A stretch of 64,000 nt of DNA from Acidovorax sp. YS12 (GTDB lineage Bacteria > Pseudomonadota > Gammaproteobacteria > Burkholderiales > Burkholderiaceae_C), in contig CP053915.1 of NCBI GenBank assembly GCA_021496925.1, positions 1,860,001 to 1,924,000 of the forward strand, written 5' to 3'. Numbering within the stretch: the first letter of the stretch is position 1; each line of letters opens with the position of its first letter. Made by a program: the position numbers and the translations under genes. The notes below the pieces were generated by a model. It was given only the letters and a program-made list of their open reading frames with translations. It was not told the origin of the DNA and made no database searches. Positions 56,373-64,000 of the stretch are shown piece after piece.

Positions 56373-56536
56373 CTGCTATTCCAAGATCGCGTGCCCAGCT
56401 GGGCTCAGGCTTGAGGACCTGGCGCATCCTGTTAGCCTTAGGTATTCGCCCGCAAATGCCGTGCGCCCTGTCTGGCGCTGTGGAGGCAGTACGGGCTCGT
56501 CTACGCACGGATGGTGCAGGCAGGCTGGGGAGCTAG

Positions 56537-59500
56537 ATGGCAGAGGCGGGAGGACCGGCCACACAGGCGGGTATCAGGTATCAGGATCAAGTCGCGGCGC
56601 TCTATCTGGGGCGCATGCTCGACCCGCGCGAGCGGGCGCGCCATGACCAGCCGGTTGAGGTCAGGCTTGAAGCGCCAGTGAGCGTTGACGACTTCGTCGT
56701 CCAATTCGCGGACGGATCGCGTCGGTTCTTTCAGGTCAAGCTCTCGCTGGAGGCGAAAGGGAAGCAGTGGAAGGAACTGTGGGTTGCGATTCGAAGCCAA
56801 GTCGCCGACGATTTCACGCTGGACGATCGTATCGAACTAGTCCTAGGGGAACCGTCGCGCCTGGCAACAAATCTTCGCGCACTAGCGGAACGCTGCACGG
56901 GGTCTGACGCCTCCGAATGGCAAGGCCGGCTGAACGCGAGTCAGCTTCAGGTTCTGCAGTCGATCCAAAAGGCCTTAGCCTGCACGATCCAGGACCTCTG
57001 GCAGATCTTCTGTCGCCTTGACCTGACCGTGTGCGTGGCCGATGAGGTTGAGCGCGACCAGGTGCCTCTGTGGATGCCACCGTCATCTGTGCCTGCGGCA
57101 CGGGTCTTTCGCACACTTTCGGAGATTGCGCTCGAAGGCGCGGCAGCGCGCGCCCGTTTCGATGGGCCGACCCTCTACGAGCGCTTACGTTCTAATGCCG
57201 GGATCATGATTGCGGACCCGTCGAGCTGGGGAAGCGCTAAATATCGTGAAGCCATCTCCTCGCTCGCAACCATCGAGGTTCCGGGTACGAACTTCAAGCA
57301 GAAACAAGGCGCGCAGTTCTTGTGGCCGAGATGTCTTGAATACCGGACGGACAAAGCGCCCGATTTTGACGATGACTTCTCGAGTTGGCGCCATCTAGGT
57401 GGCGTGGCTGAAGTCGATCTACAACAGTTTCCCAGCACTGAGCTCAACGCGCTAGTTGTTGTCGCCGGGCCAGGTTTCGGTAAGTCCACCTTGGTCAATG
57501 CGTTGGCGCGCAAGACGGCAGAGGCAGGTTTCCTGCCTGCAATCATTTCGATCCCACGTCTTGCCGAATCGGAACTTCCGATAGCCGAGTACCTCGCTGA
57601 GCGCATCAATGGCGATTTTGGAGTCCGCATCGACTGGCGTGCCGCAGCCAGCACTGGAACACTGGTGCTCTTCCTCGATGGGTTGGATGAGGTCTCAAGC
57701 GACCGACGAGCCCTCGTACTGGAACGGCTCAATGTGTATCGGGTAAGCCATTCAGCCATCCCGTGGCTGATGACGGTCCGCGATGCCAGTGCACTGGTCC
57801 CTCCCGGAGACTGCAAGGTGGTTGAGCTGGCGGCACTGCGCGACTCTGATCTATCGAGGTATGTCGACTTCTACAGGCCCGGCGAGCCAGCCGTCGCGGC
57901 TGAGTTGCTGTCGCGGATCTTCGAGCGGCCCGACCTTGCGCACATGGTCCGCATCCCCATTTTTCTGGCGTTGATGCTGGTCTTGCGCCTTGAGAAACAA
58001 AACCTTCGGCGTAGCGACTTGCTTGAGAGCTACCTGGGGACGTTGTTTCGGCCCTCGGAGTACAAGGCTGCGCAGCGTGACTCTCTCGACACAGAGACGT
58101 TGCGAATCATCGCCGAGCGTGCGGCCTTCGCGGCGTTGGAGACGGACACCATCGGCGTTAGCGTTCGTCAGCTCGAACGGCACGTCAGGGAAGTCTCGCC
58201 GGCGCTGCGCACGGACGATGTTCGAGATGCGCTTATCCGCCGCGGCGTGCTCCGCAGAGACGGATTGGCAAGATTGACGTTCCCTTTCCCGATCGTTCAG
58301 GAATATCTGGCCTCGGCAGAATTGCTCCGAAATCACGAAGACCAGTTGGGGCGACGCCTGTCCATGATCGTAAGGCGCCCCTGGGCACAGGCGATCCAGT
58401 TTGCGCTCGAGCAGCATCCTGCACCGCACGCTGTCGTCGACGAGATCCTTGCGAAGCAAGATGACGCGTTCCACACCGGCTTGAGGCTGCTCGGCCGATG
58501 TCTCTCAAACGGCATGGCTGCGTCCGATGAGCAGTGGCAGCGAATTGGGGAACGCTTCGCTGGGCTGTGGGGATCGCTTGCTTGGCGAACCAACTATCTT
58601 GTGGACGGCATCATTGTCGATGCGTTCTCTAAGCCGCTGCATCCCCTAGTGCGAGCGAGGCTGGGCGAACGGCGTCTCGTCTATCACGGCTCGGGCAGGA
58701 TCCTTTCAATAGCGAATGACACCTCGCTTTCGACCGAAGTCTTGGAGAGATTTCTCGCAGGAGATATCGAGAATTTCCTCACCCTAGTCGACGTTCAAGC
58801 TGAGGCGGACCGCCTTGGCGCGACAGCTTTTAGGATGTATGTGCATCGTGCGAGGCGTGAGCCGCGAGCGGACGCGGACAGTGGTGCGATCTGCTGTTTG
58901 CTCGGCCACCTCAGAAGAGGAAGCGTGAGCACGGAGGAGGCATTGGCTGTAGCGAACGACGCGACGCTGGCCCCCGAGGTGCGGTTGGCAGCAAGATTTC
59001 ATGCCGATTCACCGCTAGACAATGGCGCCAAGGAGCTCATTAGCGGCGCGCTCTCCCGCCCAGGGTACTTTCCGTACCATTCGGCGGCGCTTGCTATGTC
59101 CAGCACCGCCGTGGATATGTCATCCGTTTTGGGATTGCTTCAAGCCCCGTCGGCGGATCGCGATAACGCTTCCAGAGCGCTATCAGATCTTTGTGCTCAA
59201 TGGCCGGCATCCGCTCGAGAGAGCCGACTACTGGAGGTTCTGGCTAGCAACGACATTCAGGACTGGATGCGCATACTTGCCCTGCAGCATCTGGTGACCA
59301 TGGGCCGAGTTGCGGCTTTCGACGAGCTACTTTCGAGAATGCCTTCAATGTCGCATGAGACTGTTGGCGAGACCATCGTTCTGATTGGGCATGTGCTCGA
59401 TCGCTCGCGCGTTCAGCAATCTGTGTCAATGCTTTCGGCTAGGGAGTGGGCTCCTGACGAGAGAAGTCGTCTCGGCCACTCGCTCATGACTGGTCTGAAG

Positions 59501-60028
59501 TGGCGCGTTCATAAGCCCGGCGGAACGAGCACCATGGATCCTCTTGCAAGACATCCTGGATTGACGGCGTCGTTTCCACTGTTGGAATCTTGGGTATTGC
59601 GTACCGATTACGAGCCGTGGAAGCATCTCAGCTTGGTCGTAGAAGCTGTCCAGATTGGAGTGCCTAGCGCGATCACCCTTTTGCGTTCAGCTTTCGAAAG
59701 AGCTATGGCGACGCCTACCTCCCAGAGGCTTAACGACGAGGCGTCTGCCGGTCATGCGCTAGAGGCGCTTCATGCGCGTGGGATGGGCGTTTCCATTGAC
59801 GAACTCGAGCGAATCGCCGCAACAGCTACGTACAACCTCTGCAACAGTGCTCTTCGGCTCCTCGCCAAAATCGGCACTTTGTCCGCAGTTGAGTCGCTAA
59901 TGCGGCTTTTCATTGGACTTCCGGCTGACCTTCGGAAGTCTTTGCTTGAGGCTCTAGAACCATTGGCTGGTAGGTTGGGCCTGCGGATAACCAGAGTCGG
60001 TGACATGCTGTTGGCATCGGCGGTGTAG
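56537..60028 (+). CDS. NACHT-type STAND NTPase with N-terminal Cap4/DUF4297-like nuclease domain
   Basis: A 1163-aa predicted defence protein. Residues ~10-70 carry the Cap4/DUF4297 pattern: GIRYQDQVAALYL, acidic E45, D51/D52 (SVDDFVVQF) and FFQVK (Q66, K68), a PD-(D/E)xK-like dsDNA nuclease. The NACHT core has Walker A GPGFGKST (311-318), Walker B LFLDGLDE (D381, D384, E385), LMTVRDAS and a winged-helix end (FPFPIVQEYLASAELL). The last ~550 residues are helical repeats, a likely sensor. The layout resembles Avs and bacterial NACHT antiphage proteins: sensing releases the nuclease. GGGGAG precedes the ATG. Confidence 0.82.
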   Translation: MAEAGGPATQAGIRYQDQVAALYLGRMLDPRERARHDQPVEVRLEAPVSVDDFVVQFADGSRRFFQVKLSLEAKGKQWKELWVAIRSQVADDFTLDDRIELVLGEPSRLATNLRALAERCTGSDASEWQGRLNASQLQVLQSIQKALACTIQDLWQIFCRLDLTVCVADEVERDQVPLWMPPSSVPAARVFRTLSEIALEGAAARARFDGPTLYERLRSNAGIMIADPSSWGSAKYREAISSLATIEVPGTNFKQKQGAQFLWPRCLEYRTDKAPDFDDDFSSWRHLGGVAEVDLQQFPSTELNALVVVAGPGFGKSTLVNALARKTAEAGFLPAIISIPRLAESELPIAEYLAERINGDFGVRIDWRAAASTGTLVLFLDGLDEVSSDRRALVLERLNVYRVSHSAIPWLMTVRDASALVPPGDCKVVELAALRDSDLSRYVDFYRPGEPAVAAELLSRIFERPDLAHMVRIPIFLALMLVLRLEKQNLRRSDLLESYLGTLFRPSEYKAAQRDSLDTETLRIIAERAAFAALETDTIGVSVRQLERHVREVSPALRTDDVRDALIRRGVLRRDGLARLTFPFPIVQEYLASAELLRNHEDQLGRRLSMIVRRPWAQAIQFALEQHPAPHAVVDEILAKQDDAFHTGLRLLGRCLSNGMAASDEQWQRIGERFAGLWGSLAWRTNYLVDGIIVDAFSKPLHPLVRARLGERRLVYHGSGRILSIANDTSLSTEVLERFLAGDIENFLTLVDVQAEADRLGATAFRMYVHRARREPRADADSGAICCLLGHLRRGSVSTEEALAVANDATLAPEVRLAARFHADSPLDNGAKELISGALSRPGYFPYHSAALAMSSTAVDMSSVLGLLQAPSADRDNASRALSDLCAQWPASARESRLLEVLASNDIQDWMRILALQHLVTMGRVAAFDELLSRMPSMSHETVGETIVLIGHVLDRSRVQQSVSMLSAREWAPDERSRLGHSLMTGLKWRVHKPGGTSTMDPLARHPGLTASFPLLESWVLRTDYEPWKHLSLVVEAVQIGVPSAITLLRSAFERAMATPTSQRLNDEASAGHALEALHARGMGVSIDELERIAATATYNLCNSALRLLAKIGTLSAVESLMRLFIGLPADLRKSLLEALEPLAGRLGLRITRVGDMLLASAV

Positions 60029-60174
60029 TCAGGTTTGGTGCCCAACGGTTTTGGCCGGCAAGCTGGTGCGTCTTTGACGAAGGCACGACACCGGTCGTTA
60101 AATCCGTCAGGCGGACAGGCGCGCAGGCGTCTGCTTCATACCAGAGAGCGTGAACTCGGCGGCTGATCGCCGAT

Positions 60175-60395
60175 AGCGGCAACCGCTGCATTGCCGCCAC
60201 CGGCGCAAATCGATACAGCAAGCCGGCGACCAGGCGCGGCGCCAAGGCCGGGCGGCCACGGCCGAGGTGACGTGGTTGGCGAAGTGCCGCTCAATCTGCC
60301 CCCAGTCCATCAACCCCGCCAGGCGTACCAGCGGGGGGCGCATGTTGATCTGCTCGTCTTGCAAAGACTGCGCCCTTCAAGCAGCAGAACTACGC
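60175..60395 (-). pseudogene. IS5-type transposase N-terminal remnant
   Basis: On the minus strand, SLQDEQINMRPPLVRLAGLM then DWGQIERHFANHVTSAVAA matches the start of IS5/IS1182-like transposases (INMxHPLVxLAxxIDW), and a neighbouring frame continues MAPRLVAGLLYRFAPV, the next family block, so a frameshift lies between. The rest of the gene is missing. The surrounding stretch (60029-60511) has no other gene. Confidence 0.72.
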
Positions 60396-60511
60396 GTCAG
60401 ATCAACGGTTTGCAGGTTTTCGGGTCAGACTGAAGAATTTTTTGAGTAGTTTCAGGCGCTGTACCGTCAAGTACAGGTGAGCACATCTGCATCTCTTGAC
60501 TGGAACCCGCC

Positions 60512-62905
60512 ATGCCTTCCTCCCGCTTCATCTCTCCTATCCGCCCCATTGCGGCGGCCATGCTTTCGCTGGTGGCCGCATGGGCCCAGGCAGCGCCCCT
60601 GGTCATCGATCTGCCAGCCCAGCCGCTGAGCACCTCGATCCAGCAGCTTTCGCGCCAATCGGGGCTGTCCATCGGCGGCAACGCCGCGCTGCTCGAAAGC
60701 AAGACCGCGCCAGCCGTGCACGGCACGCTGGAGCCCGCCGATGCCTTGCGCAAGCTGCTGCAGGGCAGCGGCCTGAGCGTGGATTTCGACGGCAACAAGG
60801 CCGTCATCCGGAAGGCTGCATCCGTGCTGCTGAAGGAGGTGGTGGTCTCCAGCGACGCCGTGGCGATACCGCAGGAAGGGAGCGCGGAGGCCGGGTACAA
60901 GCCGGAAACAACAAAAACCACCGGACCATGGGGAGATAAACCGGTATTGGATACCCCGTATTCCATCCACTCAACGTCTTCGGAGTTAATGGAGAACATG
61001 ATCTCCGGCTCTACCGATAACGTCATTAAATACAACCCCGTCGTACAACAAGCCGCCCCACCGACAAATGGATACACAGGCCACTATATAAGGGGCTATA
61101 GCTCAGGCGGTGCGGCAGCAAGAGATGGTATCCCGGTCTACTCGTCGTTGATATCAACCATCGAAGATGTCGAGCGTATTGAAGTTCTCAGCGGACTTTC
61201 GGGATTTTTGTATGGCGCAGGCAATGTGGGCGGCCTGGTGAATTTTGTAAGTAAACGTCCGACCGCCACGCCGATTCTGAACATTACCGCTGGAAATCAT
61301 GGTGGCGAGCAATATTTCGCCCACGTCGATGCGGGAGGGCCGATGGACAAAGAAGGAAAATTCGGCTATCGACTGAATGCAGCGTTCACCGAAGGAGATA
61401 CAGCCATAAATGACCAAAGCACCCGAAGAAAGCTACTAAGCGCTGCTTTTGATTGGCATATCACTGATAATTTATTGGTGCAACTGGATTTTTCTCACCA
61501 GGAATACCATATATCGGGCGTTTCCGGAGCGGTTGGTATGTGGGGATTGAAGCAGCTTCCTTCAGCAGAAAGTATGAATAATAGAAAAGCACTCAATCCC
61601 AAATGGACTTTCTGGGAAACTGAAAACGACAAAGTTGGTGCCGCGTTGCAATGGGCTGTAGACGAGTCGCTGAGTATACGCAGTAGCTATAATTATTTAT
61701 CCAATAGTGAAAGACAGAGGCAGGGCACACCGTGGATTCAGGCTGATGGAAGTGTATACCAAGCGTATTGGGATAGAGCCCGATCAGGCGCTGAAAACCA
61801 TTCAGCCTATGTCTACGCAGATAAGAAATTCTCTACCGCGAATGTAGCACACAAATTAACGTTTGGCGCAAACTACAACAGTTACGACTTATCTTACCAT
61901 GAGGACTGGAACTCTTACAATGAAACGCTTTTTCCGAATTTAGAGGCAGCATTGAATGCCCCTGCTATCGACTGGCCAGCCATTGGCATCAAGCCATATT
62001 ATATTGAAAAGAAATACACCAATCAGAATTGGCTGATTGGCGACGAGATCACATTCAACGACCAATGGATGATTCTGGCGGGACTGAATCACTCTAATAT
62101 CAATACCCGGATGTACAATCCAGCAGGCGTTCAAATTTCGCAATACAACAAGTCAGCGAACACCCCATCGGCATCGATCATCTATAAGCCAAAATCAAAC
62201 ATCACGACCTATGTCTCTTATCTTGAATCACTTGAGGCAGGCCCCAGTGTTCCGAGCGACCCAAGATATACCAATGCTGGCCAGGTTCTTTCTCCCACCA
62301 TCAGCAAACAACTGGAAGTAGGCGCAAAAGCAGACTTGGGGAAATTACTGCTTACGGCGGCTCTTTTCAAAATCAATAGAGCCAATAGCTATACCCAATA
62401 CCATGACAATGGCAGTATGACAATTGATCAAAACGGGAGGCAAGAGCATAAGGGAATTGAGCTGACTGCGACAGGAAAAATCAGCAACCGTCTTACCGTG
62501 TATGGCGGCGGAACATTTGTTGATGCCACAGTGAAAAAAACAAATACCCCGCATGACCAAGGAAGAAGACCTGCCGCAGTGGCGAACCGCAAGTTATCAA
62601 TGTATGCTGAATACAGGGTCAGAAAATTAAATGGAATTTATTTGACGGGTGGATTTTCTCATGTGGGCTCCATCAACCTGAAAGATACGGAAACGATCAG
62701 CGGCCACCGGATCGATGTTCCTTCCTACACAGTGGTTGATGCGGGCTTGAGATATGAAACGCGCTTTGACGGCTCTCCTTTGATTGCCCGCCTCAGCGTT
62801 TCTAATGTTACAAACAAGCATTATTGGATTGTCGGAGCCATTGGAAACTCGTTCATGCTTGGCGCACCAAGAACCGTTAGCTTTTCACTGACAAGAAAAT
62901 TTTAA
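60512..62905 (+). CDS. TonB-dependent siderophore receptor with STN domain
   Basis: A 797-aa outer-membrane receptor. A signal peptide (AAAMLSLVAAWAQA) precedes an STN signalling domain (LVIDLPAQPLSTSIQQLSRQ, ADALRKLLQGSGLSVDFDGN), then the plug (VLDTPYSIHSTSSELMENM, YIRGYSS, VERIEVLSGLSGFLYGAGNV GGLVNF) and a 22-strand barrel ending in SFSLTRKF with terminal Phe. It resembles FpvA/FecA-like transducers, but no ECF sigma/FecR pair is adjacent. DNA for residues ~1-130 is very GC-rich; from about 60900 the base composition falls sharply, so the gene looks chimeric. Confidence 0.9.
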   Translation: MPSSRFISPIRPIAAAMLSLVAAWAQAAPLVIDLPAQPLSTSIQQLSRQSGLSIGGNAALLESKTAPAVHGTLEPADALRKLLQGSGLSVDFDGNKAVIRKAASVLLKEVVVSSDAVAIPQEGSAEAGYKPETTKTTGPWGDKPVLDTPYSIHSTSSELMENMISGSTDNVIKYNPVVQQAAPPTNGYTGHYIRGYSSGGAAARDGIPVYSSLISTIEDVERIEVLSGLSGFLYGAGNVGGLVNFVSKRPTATPILNITAGNHGGEQYFAHVDAGGPMDKEGKFGYRLNAAFTEGDTAINDQSTRRKLLSAAFDWHITDNLLVQLDFSHQEYHISGVSGAVGMWGLKQLPSAESMNNRKALNPKWTFWETENDKVGAALQWAVDESLSIRSSYNYLSNSERQRQGTPWIQADGSVYQAYWDRARSGAENHSAYVYADKKFSTANVAHKLTFGANYNSYDLSYHEDWNSYNETLFPNLEAALNAPAIDWPAIGIKPYYIEKKYTNQNWLIGDEITFNDQWMILAGLNHSNINTRMYNPAGVQISQYNKSANTPSASIIYKPKSNITTYVSYLESLEAGPSVPSDPRYTNAGQVLSPTISKQLEVGAKADLGKLLLTAALFKINRANSYTQYHDNGSMTIDQNGRQEHKGIELTATGKISNRLTVYGGGTFVDATVKKTNTPHDQGRRPAAVANRKLSMYAEYRVRKLNGIYLTGGFSHVGSINLKDTETISGHRIDVPSYTVVDAGLRYETRFDGSPLIARLSVSNVTNKHYWIVGAIGNSFMLGAPRTVSFSLTRKF

Positions 62906-63044
62906 AAATCGTCGCACCGGTTGAGAAATTATTTTTTAAAAAACACGTTGATTTTCTTCAAAACCTGGCTTCGTTAGGTATCATCTTGCCTATAGAAATA
63001 TCAATACGACGTTGGGTCGTAACTACGCTTAACGGGGGAGGCTT

Positions 63045-63941
63045 ATGTCGAAATTTCAGCGAGGGATCGGCGCCAAGTTTGTGGAACGGCTGAATGCCGA
63101 ATACAGCAAGGGAGGGTGGTGGCAGACCATTGCCGATGACCGTGATCTGTTCATCGCGGTCCGCAAGGACTACATCAATGTCTATCTGAACGGCTCCAGC
63201 TTACTCAAGTTGTGGCTGGAAGGCGATGAGTTGGTCGGCGAAACGCATTACAAGTACCTGCTTGCCCCGGAAGCCCTGCGCCCCTACGTCAAGGTCGTGG
63301 GCGGACAGGCGCTTATCGAATCGCACGCAGACCTGTTCCAGTCGAACCTCTCAAACTTGCAGGCACTGAAACGCGCTGCCGATGCCTATTCGGGCGGCGA
63401 GAAATCTGGGGTACACCAGATCGTGATGAGCAACCCCAACGTTATCGATGTAGAAATCGCCTTTGGTGCTGGAAACGAGAGGACAGGTAGCATCAAGGCA
63501 AACCGTATTGATTTCGCGGCGCTACGTCAAAAGCCTGCAGGGTTGGAGGTTGTCTTTTACGAGGCCAAACAGTTTTCCAATAAAGAGCTGAGGGCCTGGG
63601 GGACAGATGTTCCTGTCCTTGACCAACTACGCCGCTACGAATCCTTCTTGCGAAGCGAGCAGCTGGCGCTTATCGAGTCGTACCGGACGGTCTGCGAAAA
63701 CCTTATTACCCTGGATGGGGTCAGGGAACGCTACGCACCAATGCAGACCGCGATGCGCGAACTGCCCAATTTTGGTATTCAGAGCGAAGTAAGACTTGTT
63801 GTCTTTGGCTTCGACAATGACCAGAAGAATGGTGCTAATTGGCGTGGGCATCGGGACAAACTGAAGGCCGCACTGGGCGACAAGCTGCTCCTCAAAGGCG
63901 AGGCCAAAGATTTCACGAACGGCATTGCGTCCCCGCTGTGA
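63045..63941 (+). CDS. Uncharacterised protein with a possible PD-(D/E)xK nuclease core
   Basis: A 298-aa protein. NRIDFAALRQKPAGLEVVFY then EAKQFSNKEL has the spacing of a PD-(D/E)xK site (D ... E-x-K), and the flanking VLDQLRRYESFLRSEQ resembles helices of restriction-like enzymes. The N-terminal half (FVERLNAEYSKGGWWQTIAD, NVYLNGSSLLKLWL) is unknown. GGGGGAGG precedes the ATG. No partner gene is visible before the window ends. A role in defence or repair is inference. Confidence 0.6.
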   Translation: MSKFQRGIGAKFVERLNAEYSKGGWWQTIADDRDLFIAVRKDYINVYLNGSSLLKLWLEGDELVGETHYKYLLAPEALRPYVKVVGGQALIESHADLFQSNLSNLQALKRAADAYSGGEKSGVHQIVMSNPNVIDVEIAFGAGNERTGSIKANRIDFAALRQKPAGLEVVFYEAKQFSNKELRAWGTDVPVLDQLRRYESFLRSEQLALIESYRTVCENLITLDGVRERYAPMQTAMRELPNFGIQSEVRLVVFGFDNDQKNGANWRGHRDKLKAALGDKLLLKGEAKDFTNGIASPL

Positions 63942-64000
63942 AAGGCCGAAGCCCTGAGAGTGCGTATATGGACTCCCCCACAGCAGCAAGAGCCTGATTG

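Overview
The window is high-GC chromosomal DNA from a betaproteobacterium, most likely family Comamonadaceae (Acidovorax-like). This rests on the gene content (single LolC/E-type permease, moaE-clpB and hom-thrC-mobB-moeA-moaD neighbourhoods, TrpRS with a C-terminal extension), strong G/C preference at third codon positions, and a short dispersed intergenic repeat carrying AAGCGCTGGCAGCTAT. The genus is inference.

Positions 1-33 kb are mostly housekeeping: the start of an unidentified protein, a GNAT acetyltransferase, a NarL-type regulator with a hybrid kinase, coniferyl-aldehyde-type dehydrogenase, ClpB, molybdenum cofactor genes (moaE, moaD, moeA, mobB) split by an oppositely oriented norE-norF-like pair, thrC-hom, an AlaA-type aminotransferase, peroxiredoxin, PIN-PhoH ATPase with a GntR regulator, LolD/LolC, and RecJ. 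Within it, at 21.5-25.1 kb, is an accessory segment with a cholesterol-dependent-cytolysin-like protein, a small lipoprotein coupled to it, and a Gly-rich secreted protein with an exosortase-type tail. Eleven copies of the dispersed repeat lie in this half, several of them merged into gene ends.

Positions 33-46 kb hold two tandem chemoreceptors, a PHP phosphoesterase, a YciO-type protein, a site-2 protease, trpS, and an operon of OmpR-type regulator, LysM/FecR protein and CHASE2 histidine kinase, followed by a CheC-like protein and tRNA-Ser(UGA).

From about 46 kb the sequence becomes accessory. A ClbS/DfsB-like protein, a methyltransferase, a small conserved protein and a truncated FAD oxidoreductase come first. 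From about 48.6 to 60.4 kb lies an island of clearly lower GC that looks like a defence island. It contains an uncharacterised protein coupled to an XRE-ImmA/IrrE regulator, a GHKL-ATPase gene coupled to a phosphoribosyltransferase-like gene (split by a 1281-bp IS5-type element with a 4-bp target duplication), a decayed gene, and a 1163-aa protein with a Cap4/DUF4297-like nuclease domain, a NACHT NTPase and a helical-repeat tail. A transposase remnant closes it. After the island come a TonB-dependent siderophore receptor whose first ~130 residues have host-like base composition while the rest is AT-rich, and a possible PD-(D/E)xK nuclease-like protein.

The strongest candidates for undescribed biology are the GHKL-ATPase/PRTase-like pair and its IS disruption, the NACHT nuclease next to it, and the cytolysin-like operon bracketed by direct repeats.
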